Below are positions 56,965 through 64,000 of a stretch of DNA of 64,000 nt, piece after piece (position 1 is the stretch's first letter; each line of letters starts with the position of its first letter). The DNA is from Corynebacterium glucuronolyticum (GTDB lineage: Bacteria; Actinomycetota; Actinomycetes; Mycobacteriales; Mycobacteriaceae). The stretch is from positions 43,432-107,431 of the forward strand of contig JALFAQ010000054.1 of the NCBI GenBank assembly GCA_022772305.1, read 5' to 3'. A model generated the notes under the pieces. The model worked only from the letters and a program-made list of their open reading frames with translations, did no database searches and was not told where the DNA came from. Both the position numbers and the translations under genes were made by a program.

Positions 56965-57588
56965 ATGCCGGGACGTGAACGTCGCGATGACGACAACCGC
57001 AAGAACGACCGCAACCAGCGTCGCGGTAATCGCCGCGACAACCGCAAGGACAAGAACGCACAGGACGAGCGTAATCAGTACATTGAGCGCGTAGTTACCA
57101 TCAACCGCGTGTCCAAGGTGGTCAAGGGTGGCCGCCGCTTCAGCTTCACCGCACTCGTTGTGGTTGGCGATGGCAAGGGCATGGTTGGCGTTGGCTACGG
57201 CAAGGCTAAGGAAGTTCCCGCCGCAATCCAGAAGGGTGCTGAAGAGGCTCGCAAGAACTTCTTCCGCGTTCCGCTGGTCGGTGGCACCATTCCTCACCGT
57301 GTTGAGGGCCGCGCAGCCGCAGGCAAGGTTATGCTTCGCCCGGCTTCCGAAGGTACCGGTGTGATCGCCGGTGGCGCTGCTCGTCCGGTGCTGGAGTGCG
57401 CTGGTGTTCAGGACATTCTCTCCAAGTCTCTCGGCTCCGACAACGCCATCAACGTTGTTCACGCAACCGTTTCGGGCCTGAAGTCTCTGGCTCGTCCCGA
57501 GGAAGTTGCCGCACGCCGTGGCAAGTCCCTCGACGAGGTTGCCCCGCCGCACATTCTTCGTGCACGCTCTGGTCAGGAGGTTAAGTAA
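56965..57588 (+). CDS. rpsE: 30S ribosomal protein S5
   Basis: The 207-residue S5 supports decoding accuracy and mRNA unwinding. The polar N-terminus (residues 1-35) is rich in Arg, Asn and Asp, longer than in E. coli and typical of actinobacteria. [16 protein letters not shown] and [10 protein letters not shown] follow. AAAGGAAG lies 5-12 bases upstream of the ATG. Confidence 0.96.
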   Translation: MPGRERRDDDNRKNDRNQRRGNRRDNRKDKNAQDERNQYIERVVTINRVSKVVKGGRRFSFTALVVVGDGKGMVGVGYGKAKEVPAAIQKGAEEARKNFFRVPLVGGTIPHRVEGRAAAGKVMLRPASEGTGVIAGGAARPVLECAGVQDILSKSLGSDNAINVVHATVSGLKSLARPEEVAARRGKSLDEVAPPHILRARSGQEVK

Positions 57589-57591
57589 CCC

Positions 57592-57777
57592 ATGGCTCTG
57601 AAGATCACAATGAAGAAGGGCGTCGTCGGCGCCAAGCAGAAGCAAAAGGATACGCTGCAAGCTCTCGGCCTGCGTAAGATCCACCAGTCCGTCGTCCGCC
57701 CGGATGACGCCTCTGTTCGCGGTATGATCCGCGTTGTGGACCACATGGTTGAGGTCGAGGAAGTAGCAGGGGAGTAG
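57592..57777 (+). CDS. rpmD: 50S ribosomal protein L30
   Basis: The 61-residue L30 has the usual bacterial length with [14 protein letters not shown] and M-V-E-V-E-E at the end. It starts 3 bp after rpsE, with AGGAGG within the end of rpsE. Confidence 0.95.
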   Translation: MALKITMKKGVVGAKQKQKDTLQALGLRKIHQSVVRPDDASVRGMIRVVDHMVEVEEVAGE

Positions 57778-57784
57778 GTAAAAA

Positions 57785-58300
57785 ATGAGCGAAGACGTAA
57801 TCAAGCTCCACGACCTTCGCCCTGCACCGGGCTCCAACAAGGCTAAGACCCGCGTTGGTCGCGGTGAAGGTTCGAAGGGTAAGACCGCTGGTCGCGGTAC
57901 CAAGGGCACGGGCGCACGTAAGAATGTGCACGCTGCGTTCGAGGGTGGCCAGATGCCGATTCACATGCGCCTGCCTAAGCTCAAGGGCTTCAAGAAGTAC
58001 AACCAGGTTGTCTACGAAGTAGTTAACGTCGCAGACCTGGAGAAGTACTTCCCGCAGGGTGGCACCATCACTATCAAGGATCTGCAGGATCGTCGCATCG
58101 TTAAGAAGCGTCGTCCCGTCAAGGTCCTCGGCGACGGTGACCTGAGCGTGAAGTTCGACATCACGGCTAACAAGTTCTCCAAGTCCGCTAAGGAAAAGAT
58201 CGAGGCTGCCGGTGGCTCCGTCACTGAGGTCTACTTTGCCAAGGCTGACAAGACTGGCCGTAGCCTGAAGGAAGCTGCCAAGGCAGAGTCCGAGGACTAA
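57785..58300 (+). CDS. rplO: 50S ribosomal protein L15, with C-terminal extension
   Basis: L15 supports late 50S assembly. Seen are [38 protein letters not shown] and [11 protein letters not shown]. With 171 residues it is about 20 longer than most L15 proteins. The extra tail (E-V-Y-F-A-K-A-D-K onward) is charged and helix-like. A terminator follows, so secY is on a separate transcript. Confidence 0.95.
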   Translation: MSEDVIKLHDLRPAPGSNKAKTRVGRGEGSKGKTAGRGTKGTGARKNVHAAFEGGQMPIHMRLPKLKGFKKYNQVVYEVVNVADLEKYFPQGGTITIKDLQDRRIVKKRRPVKVLGDGDLSVKFDITANKFSKSAKEKIEAAGGSVTEVYFAKADKTGRSLKEAAKAESED

Positions 58301-58311
58301 TCGTCACTTCT

Positions 58312-58358
58312 TCAACACCCCTATCCCGGTGCTTACCGAGGTAGGGGTGTTGTCTTTT
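58312..58358 (+). terminator. Rho-independent terminator after rplO
   Basis: CAACACCCCTA pairs with TAGGGGTGTTG around a longer loop and is followed by TCTTTTGC. The rest of 58359-58533 shows no gene. Confidence 0.85.
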
Positions 58359-58533
58359 GCAATCTGGCAGCCAGGAAGCCAGATTGTTGGGCAAGCGAAG
58401 CAGCCCGATGACATAGAAAATCAGACTAGAACGACCTCCGAGCATCCAACTTTGCTAGCGAAATAAATGCAGCGTTATTTTTTAGGCTAGCGCAATTAAA
58501 TTTGAATGCCGTTAGCCGTGCCAATTTGATCTG

Positions 58534-60132
58534 CTACTTAGTCTCCAGTGGGCGAGCGGGGCGATTGGCGAAATCACGCAATTTCACAGTTGTGCCTTTC
58601 GTTCTTAGCGCAACAACGGTTGCATTATCCTCCGCGATCTTCGGGGTGCTGTAAACAATGACATCATTGAGTTCCGGCAAGCTTGCGAGGTTGGCAGGCA
58701 GCGTGGTGAGGTTCTTACCCAGAAGTTGAGTCCTTTTCAGCTGCTTGAGGTTGCCTACCCATTCAGGAACGGCCGTTTCATCTTCAAAGTTGATGGTCAT
58801 GCCAGTCACCAATGTGACCCACTCCGGTACAGAATCAGTCGGGACTTGCCCCGTAATCGTGAGGTAGAGCAGGTTGCTGAGGTATTTTTTGTCACCTTCT
58901 CCGTCTATCGTCCGGATCTGGGGTGCAACCAGTTCAAGCTGGTCGCCAGAAACAGTAAGGCCTTGCGCGCCTGAAACGTCCAGGGGCAGAGCCGTCAGCG
59001 GGTTGTTGGCAATCCCGACAGACATCAGGCCTCCGAAATCCTTTGCTGACTCTGGAAGCGTTGTCAGCTTGTTGTTGGAAATCATCAATTTACTAAGGTC
59101 TCTGAGTTGGCCTATAGATTCTGGCAAGGCCGTCAGCTGGTTGTCGTATGCCGAGAGGGTGACGATCTTCGTTTGTTCTTGGCCAAACTCAGGAAGAGCA
59201 GTGATCTTATTCCTGTCCACCTGGTAGTACTTCAGGTTGGAGAGCCTGGAAACTGAGGATGGGATGGCGGTCAGCTGATTGCCTTGAAGATTCAGACGTT
59301 CCAATTTGGACAGATTGCCAATGGATTCCGGCACATCAGTCAGCTTGTTAAATGTGACTTCTAAGTCGGTCAGGTTTGAGAGATGCCCGATTGACTCCGG
59401 TAGCGCAGTCAGTTTGCCACCCGTAAAATTCAACGTCTCGAGCTTCGTGAGATTTCCGATGGAGTCGGGTAGAGACGTGATGGGTTCTTGCCAGAACCAG
59501 AGCATTGTAGCTTCTGTGGCGTACTGAATTCCCTCTAGTGACTTAATGCCAGTTTCAGGTGGTGTGCTGATTGAAGCCAGTGTCTTCATCTGCTCAGCAG
59601 TGATCGGATCGTCGAGATCAGCCTCAGCCTTGCCAAAGTATTGTTTGTTCAAAATTTGCCGGAATTTTTCATCCGGGACCACACCCTTGACTGCCGGTTC
59701 TGGTTTTTTACTGGTGGTAGGTGTCGGGTCCGGAGATGGCTCGCTCGGAGCCGGACTTGTCGTGGCTTCTGTTGTCATTGACGGCTTGGGAGTCGGCGTC
59801 GGCTTCTTTTTGTCGTCGTTTGCATCATTTGAACTGCCGGTGTCCTGGGTTAGTCCCACCGATAGGCCGATGATCAGCGCAAGAAGAGCAACCACTCCAC
59901 CTACTGCCGATGGAACGGGAATCCTCGTTCCGAATACATCAATGGTCTGGTCAAGTCCGAGCGGTGCTGCATATGGCACAACGGCGACTGATTCGTCCGG
60001 TAAAGCCTTGGGTTCTTGTGCGGACGCCGGTGGTACGACAACCGCAGTGCTGAAAAGCGCGAGGCTAACACAGGTCGCTTGTGCCGCCTTGAGTACTTTC
60101 CGGGATGAAACTCCCGGTGACTGCAATTTCAT
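58534..60132 (-). CDS. Leucine-rich-repeat membrane/secreted protein
   Basis: The 532-residue protein has a signal peptide (about residues 1-38, ending P-P-A-S-A-Q-E). A strong hydrophobic segment (77-96), a Pro/Thr/Ser-rich linker (about 108-148) and seven or more 23-residue leucine-rich repeats (about 215-385) follow. The repeat pattern is L-P-E-S-I-G-x-L-x-x-L-x-x-L. A further domain has W-V-T-L-V-T-G and L-K-R-T-Q-L. If the signal is cleaved, the next hydrophobic segment would place the repeats in the cytoplasm, so the topology is uncertain. The start ATG at 60132 was chosen by the signal. It is divergent from the two-component system. Confidence 0.8.
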   Translation of the reverse strand: MKLQSPGVSSRKVLKAAQATCVSLALFSTAVVVPPASAQEPKALPDESVAVVPYAAPLGLDQTIDVFGTRIPVPSAVGGVVALLALIIGLSVGLTQDTGSSNDANDDKKKPTPTPKPSMTTEATTSPAPSEPSPDPTPTTSKKPEPAVKGVVPDEKFRQILNKQYFGKAEADLDDPITAEQMKTLASISTPPETGIKSLEGIQYATEATMLWFWQEPITSLPDSIGNLTKLETLNFTGGKLTALPESIGHLSNLTDLEVTFNKLTDVPESIGNLSKLERLNLQGNQLTAIPSSVSRLSNLKYYQVDRNKITALPEFGQEQTKIVTLSAYDNQLTALPESIGQLRDLSKLMISNNKLTTLPESAKDFGGLMSVGIANNPLTALPLDVSGAQGLTVSGDQLELVAPQIRTIDGEGDKKYLSNLLYLTITGQVPTDSVPEWVTLVTGMTINFEDETAVPEWVGNLKQLKRTQLLGKNLTTLPANLASLPELNDVIVYSTPKIAEDNATVVALRTKGTTVKLRDFANRPARPLETK

Positions 60133-60631
60133 TGTTTTCCTTTCGGAATGCTCTTGTGAGTGGAAAATATTGTCCTGAGACTGCAACGACGTGTCGTTTT
60201 CGTCACGGCACGGGGTGTAAGCAGCTATAGCGCCATCGTAAGCGGGTTTTCGCGAGTAAATCCGCATTGAAATGCCCCCAGATGTAGTGCCACCGAGTTT
60301 TGTGGCATCGATTGGCCTCAGTCACAGGCGGTAAAACTGGATTGCACTGCCGTAAGCCTCAGGCAGTCCTAGAAGAATGCTCTGCTTGGTGGTGCCGGGC
60401 TTATGAAAGAAACTCCGGGTGAGACTACCTTGTCTCTTACTTCTTGCGTGGCCTGTCTTTCATAGGAACTACCGGACCCTATTATTAGATAACGTCAAGC
60501 CCCCAAAAATGGTGGCACTTCAATTTGTAGGCCGGTTTAGTGAGGTCGTGGCGTTGCAATTATTTTTCCGTGGGGGTGAAAACTCATTTTTACATGGAGT
60601 TGGCAGTCTTGCTGACGTAATATTTAACACT
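60133..60631. promoter_or_regulatory. Divergent control region of LRR gene and two-component system
   Basis: These 499 bases lie between the divergent starts and hold no gene. A -10-like TAATAT at 60618-60623 is 8 bases before the regulator ATG, which suggests a leaderless message. A five-base stem, CTGCC with GGCAG, lies near 60346-60365. A binding site for the regulator is expected here, but I can name no repeat. Confidence 0.45.
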
Positions 60632-61324
60632 ATGGCCAGGAAAGACGATGTCAATGTTGCGGTGATCGATGATCACGATGTTGTGCGACTTGGCGTTGTC
60701 CATATCCTGGAATCCGTCCCGAAAATAAACGTTGTGTGCGCGGCCGACAATGTGTCGGATGTCATTGAGTGTCTTGAGGGCCTTCCTCGCAGCAGCGAAG
60801 AGAATGCACCCGCAGCAGTAGTACTGCTTGACCTGCGCCTCAGCGACGGGTCGATGCCCGCCGAAAACGTGCTGGAGCTGCGGCGGGCCGGGTGCAAAGT
60901 CATCATCTTTAGTTCTGCGGATCGTCCATTTCTGTTGAGGGAAGCCTTGGGGGCGGGAGTGTCAGCGCTGTTCAATAAGTCTGACGACATTTCCCACCTG
61001 CCAGCACTAATCCGGGAGGTCGCGAACGGGGCCACCGTTTTCAGCTCTGATTATGCAAGCGTGATGTATGACGATGAACACTTCAGCGGAGTCGAACTCA
61101 GTGAGAAACAGCTACAGGTTCTCCGGCTCATTGCGAAGGGCATGGTTGTGAAACAGGTCGCCCGCGCGTTGAACCTGACGGAAAACACCGTCAACGATTA
61201 CCTTAAGCGGATTCGCCGGAAGTACGTCCTTGCTGGAAAAAACGCGGGGACGCAGGTGCAGCTGCAACTATGTGCAATGGAAGACGGTTACGTGGCTTAT
61301 CCCACGGATTTGGTTCGAGGTTAG
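60632..61324 (+). CDS. Two-component response regulator, NarL/FixJ type
   Basis: The 230-residue regulator has a receiver domain (residues about 8-130) with acidic pair D13-D14, phospho-acceptor D67 in L-L-D-L-R-L-S-D, and K in A-L-F-N-K-S-D. A LuxR-type helix-turn-helix follows (about 158-215: L-S-E-K-Q-L-Q-V-L-R-L-I-A-K-G, then N-L-T-E-N-T-V-N-D-Y-L-K-R-I). The start is ATG at 60632; upstream frames are non-coding. The kinase gene begins 18 bp after its stop, so they form one operon. Target genes are unknown; the divergent LRR gene is a candidate. Confidence 0.88.
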   Translation: MARKDDVNVAVIDDHDVVRLGVVHILESVPKINVVCAADNVSDVIECLEGLPRSSEENAPAAVVLLDLRLSDGSMPAENVLELRRAGCKVIIFSSADRPFLLREALGAGVSALFNKSDDISHLPALIREVANGATVFSSDYASVMYDDEHFSGVELSEKQLQVLRLIAKGMVVKQVARALNLTENTVNDYLKRIRRKYVLAGKNAGTQVQLQLCAMEDGYVAYPTDLVRG

Positions 61325-61342
61325 GCTCAAGGCTGGTCCAGC

Positions 61343-63496
61343 GTGAACCCACTTTTTGAGGACCCACCACGGGCGCCGGAAAATGGCGTGTGCCCCTCGG
61401 GAATTAAAGCGCGGGCGGTGACGCAGGAATACATTCTTCGCGTCATTCTCACCGTCATCTTCTGTGGTTGGTTGTGGTCATTGTCCAACGGCACAAGGCG
61501 GTTCTTTGAGGTTTTCCACGGCACCTTTAACACCAGTGTTGTGCTTCTCATTGTTGCCTTCTTCCTCACCTCCGCGATTCCGTTGTATGCGCTGTTCAAA
61601 AACCGACTTCATGTCTATCGTCGTGCGACGTGGGTATTCCTCATTGTTGGGTTGACGCTTTTCAGTGTGTACGGCATTGAGAAGGTGATAGGGCTACCGA
61701 ACGTAGACGCGCTCTACCTCGGAGATCTGACGAGCCATTTAGGTGTTGCTATCGTCGTCGTTTTCCCCGTGCACATCGGCTTGCCGTTGGGGGTGATTAC
61801 CATCGCCGGTGGAATGATCGCTGATTACGGCATTCCCCGGGATATCCAGTCGTTGCTGGTGCAAATCAATGCCGTGTTTCTGGCCGCGCCCTTCATTGTC
61901 GCTACCGTGCACGGTATTCGAACCACTCGCTTCATTGACAAGCAGCTCGATGCTGTGTGGAAGCATTCTCTGCAGGTCAGCTGTGTCAACTCGTTGGTGG
62001 CAGCAGAGAATCGGTTCCTGTCATTCGTTCATGACGACGTTTTCCCCTATCTTATGGCGTATGCGAACCGGTTTACTGCCGAGAAATACACTATCGAAGA
62101 CCATTTCTCCGCGACACCAGAAGTTTCTGAGCCGGTTCCGCTCGCCGAGATGATTGCCATGCTGCGTCGCCTCGATCCGTCAATTCCGATTACGGTTCAG
62201 GCTGATGGCGATCCTCGGCGCATTCTTCTGGCTGGTCCCGTTGCTGAGGGGTTCATCACGGCCACTGCTCAAGCCATTCGCAATTCGGAGCTCCACGCTC
62301 CTTCGGCTTCTCGACGAGTAGTCGTTCGTGCGCGAAATTCCTACCTAGCAATCGATATCCGGGACGCGGGTAATGGCTTCGATCTGAGCGAAGTCGTTCC
62401 GAATAACGTTGGGTTGCGTGTGTCCGTCATTGAGCGGCTAGCGTCCGTTGGTGGCAGCGCCAAGGTGATGAGTGCTGAAGGGAAAGGAACTCGAATCCTT
62501 CTGCGCTGGTCCCCAACGCCAGAGAAGCTTCATGAGGCAGGTAAGGTCGTCGACCTGCGGATGGGAGTTCTCCTTCATCCACTGACAGGTGTCGTTTTCA
62601 GCATCTACACGTGTGTTCTGGCCTTTGTCAGTTCACGGACCCCACAACTCGGATGGCGCTGTGTGTCACTGGGAGCTTTTATTCTCGCCTCCACTCTCAT
62701 CTTCCGCAGGGGGAAAACGTTTACACCTCGGTGGCTTATCGGCTTCCTCTTGCTTGTCGCCTTCTGGGCGGGCTACCTGGAAAAGTCAACGATATTGTGG
62801 ATAAATTGGCCGGAGGAGTGGTTCCGTTGGCCATTCATCATTCTCCTCATTTTTTTGGCGTTGTGTTCGGAATTGCTCTTGGCATGGGGTACGCTGGCAG
62901 CGCTATTTACCGGACTTTTCATCTTCCACGTTCCGAACCTCCTCTACATGGACTTCATTCTGACTGCGGTCATTGTCGCCTCACTCGTGCCGTTTATTAT
63001 GGCCCGGGCACAGAAGGCTCTGCTGAATATCAGCGACTCTGACTTTGAAGTGGCCTCCAATTATGCGAAGGGCCAGGCAGAGGCGTATACCCGCGATCTC
63101 ATGGCGTGGGTGCAGGCCCAGCTCGATGCAGTCACCACGCCGGAGGAGCACCGACTCCTGGAGCTGCGGCTTCGCGACGCCATCAAAAGTCCCGTCCTTC
63201 TTCACCCCGAAATTGTTGAAGCAGTATGGCAGGCGCGTGCGCGCGGTGCGACAATCACACTTCGCGACCGACTGTCCACACGATTCACGGACTCGATGGA
63301 TCCCAGATTTCTTGAAAAGATCAACCAGCCTCAAGACTTTAGGAAAGACCTGTCCTTATTCTCTGCATCTAACTCCGAAATAGATGTACCGAAGGTGGTT
63401 GCAGCTCTTGGCTCGGCCAGGGCTGATGACCAGATAAGCGTGACTGTTGAGTCTAACGGTGGGGTGCACTTAGACAAGGTTACGGGGGCCTGGTAA
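61343..63496 (+). CDS. Sensor histidine kinase of unusual layout
   Basis: The 717-residue protein has five or six membrane segments (about residues 30-190). A short HisKA_3-like helix with likely phospho-acceptor H230 in F-V-H-D-D-V-F-P follows, then an HATPase domain with N-box N313 (A-I-R-N-S-E-L-H-A), G1 D341-A-G-N-G and G2 E-G-K-G-T (379-383). A second set of four or five membrane segments (about 410-552) and a soluble C-terminal domain (553-717) of unknown fold follow. In most kinases the ATPase domain is last. Start is GTG at 61343. The partner is the regulator upstream. secY begins 44 bp after its stop. Confidence 0.8.
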   Translation: MNPLFEDPPRAPENGVCPSGIKARAVTQEYILRVILTVIFCGWLWSLSNGTRRFFEVFHGTFNTSVVLLIVAFFLTSAIPLYALFKNRLHVYRRATWVFLIVGLTLFSVYGIEKVIGLPNVDALYLGDLTSHLGVAIVVVFPVHIGLPLGVITIAGGMIADYGIPRDIQSLLVQINAVFLAAPFIVATVHGIRTTRFIDKQLDAVWKHSLQVSCVNSLVAAENRFLSFVHDDVFPYLMAYANRFTAEKYTIEDHFSATPEVSEPVPLAEMIAMLRRLDPSIPITVQADGDPRRILLAGPVAEGFITATAQAIRNSELHAPSASRRVVVRARNSYLAIDIRDAGNGFDLSEVVPNNVGLRVSVIERLASVGGSAKVMSAEGKGTRILLRWSPTPEKLHEAGKVVDLRMGVLLHPLTGVVFSIYTCVLAFVSSRTPQLGWRCVSLGAFILASTLIFRRGKTFTPRWLIGFLLLVAFWAGYLEKSTILWINWPEEWFRWPFIILLIFLALCSELLLAWGTLAALFTGLFIFHVPNLLYMDFILTAVIVASLVPFIMARAQKALLNISDSDFEVASNYAKGQAEAYTRDLMAWVQAQLDAVTTPEEHRLLELRLRDAIKSPVLLHPEIVEAVWQARARGATITLRDRLSTRFTDSMDPRFLEKINQPQDFRKDLSLFSASNSEIDVPKVVAALGSARADDQISVTVESNGGVHLDKVTGAW

Positions 63497-63540
63497 AGTT
63501 TGGGCGTTGACTATCTAATGATTCGACCGGAGGAACCAGC

Positions 63541-64000
63541 TTGTCTGCAATTCTTCAGGCGTTTAAGGATCCAGATCTTCGCAAGAAGCTTCTTTTTACG
63601 CTGCTGATGATTATCCTGTACCGCGTAGGTGCACAGATCCCGTCTCCTGGCGTGGATTACGTTTCCATCGCGGGCAAACTGAATGAGCTCACCGAAGGAC
63701 AGTCCAATGTCTACTCGATGATCAACTTGTTCTCTGGTGGCGCGCTGCTGCAGCTGTCAGTCTTTGCCATCGGCATCATGCCGTACATTACGGCGTCGAT
63801 TATCGTCCAGCTGCTCACCGTCGTGATTCCGAAGTTTGAAGAACTGAAGAAGGAGGGGCAGTCGGGTCAAACCAAGATGACGCAGTACACCCGCTACCTC
63901 ACCGTGGCGCTTGCTTTGCTGCAGTCTTCGGGCATCGTCGCTCTGGCTGCGCGTGGCCAGCTGCTCGGACCATCCGTGCGGGTGCTTCGTGAAGGCCACA
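63541..64000 (+). CDS. secY: Protein translocase subunit SecY, N-terminal part
   Basis: The visible 153 residues start S-A-I-L-Q-A-F-K-D-P-D-L-R-K-K-L-L-F-T and contain R-V-G-A-Q-I-P-S-P-G-V-D and I-G-I-M-P-Y-I-T-A-S-I-I-V-Q-L-L. These are membrane segments 1-3 of the SecY channel pore. The start is TTG at 63541, with GGAGGA 8-13 bases upstream. It runs off the right edge. Its promoter must lie within or downstream of the kinase gene. Confidence 0.96.
   Translation, partial: MSAILQAFKDPDLRKKLLFTLLMIILYRVGAQIPSPGVDYVSIAGKLNELTEGQSNVYSMINLFSGGALLQLSVFAIGIMPYITASIIVQLLTVVIPKFEELKKEGQSGQTKMTQYTRYLTVALALLQSSGIVALAARGQLLGPSVRVLREGH

Noticed and set aside
1..64000. tRNA, rRNA, insertion sequences, prophage or integrase genes
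   Set aside because: I saw no cloverleaf, rRNA segment, transposase or integrase motif in the window.

Overview
The window reads as a chromosomal segment of a high-GC Gram-positive bacterium of the genus Corynebacterium or a close relative. The main reasons are the order of the transcription and translation genes, GTG and TTG starts, a split S10/spc region without an S14 gene between rplE and rpsH, the fdhF/fdhD/DUF6457 trio beside ribosomal genes, and proteins typical of the group (a DUF3068 protein, an actinobacterial Asp23 cluster, a DUF1707/LiaF-like protein). The species is not named because the sequence alone does not settle it.

Layout. 1-181 is the end of rplA. 350-2281 holds a propeller-like protein and a Tat-exported protein. 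2282-3600 is the L10 leader, rplJ, rplL and a terminator. 4014-12786 is a DUF3068 membrane protein, rpoB, rpoC and a terminator. 12828-15303 holds three envelope or sensor genes. 15575-20254 is rpsL-rpsG-fusA-tuf. 20279-24818 is a YwiC-like membrane protein facing a six-gene Asp23/AmaP envelope-stress cluster on the minus strand. 25391-30645 is the S10 operon from rpsJ to rpsQ. 31107-40582 is an accessory block: two decayed lipoprotein genes, a glutamate-symporter-like carrier, two adjacent dynamin-like GTPases, a YkvI-type carrier and a DoxX-like protein. 40760-42033 is rplN-rplX-rplE. 42628-54480 is a minus-strand block with a peptide ABC transporter carrying two substrate-binding proteins and a formate-dehydrogenase-like operon. 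55578-58300 is rpsH-rplF-rplR-rpsE-rpmD-rplO. 58534-63496 is a leucine-rich-repeat membrane protein divergent from a two-component system whose kinase has an unusual layout. secY starts at 63541 and runs off the end.

Most genes are housekeeping genes: ribosomal proteins, RNA polymerase beta and beta-prime, EF-G, EF-Tu and SecY. The accessory blocks sit in the gaps between ribosomal operons.

The strongest unexplained signal is non-coding. Five intergenic regions (about 3621-3960, 21158-21572, 30661-30971, 42143-42401 and 54612-55139) carry arrays of an alternating inverted heptamer, GCGGCCC then GGGCCRC. The start-to-start distance from a reverse site to the next forward site is 42 bp in 22 of the 25 pairs I counted by hand; the other three are 41, 41 and 43. 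Forward-to-reverse distances fall mostly in two classes, 29-32 or 41-42 bp. These are close to four and three turns of B-DNA, so the sites would lie on one face of the helix. The sequence between sites is mostly not conserved, while its length is. This looks like a phased, BIME-like array for a dimeric or multimeric DNA-binding factor, or an RNA structure array. I do not recognise it as a described element.
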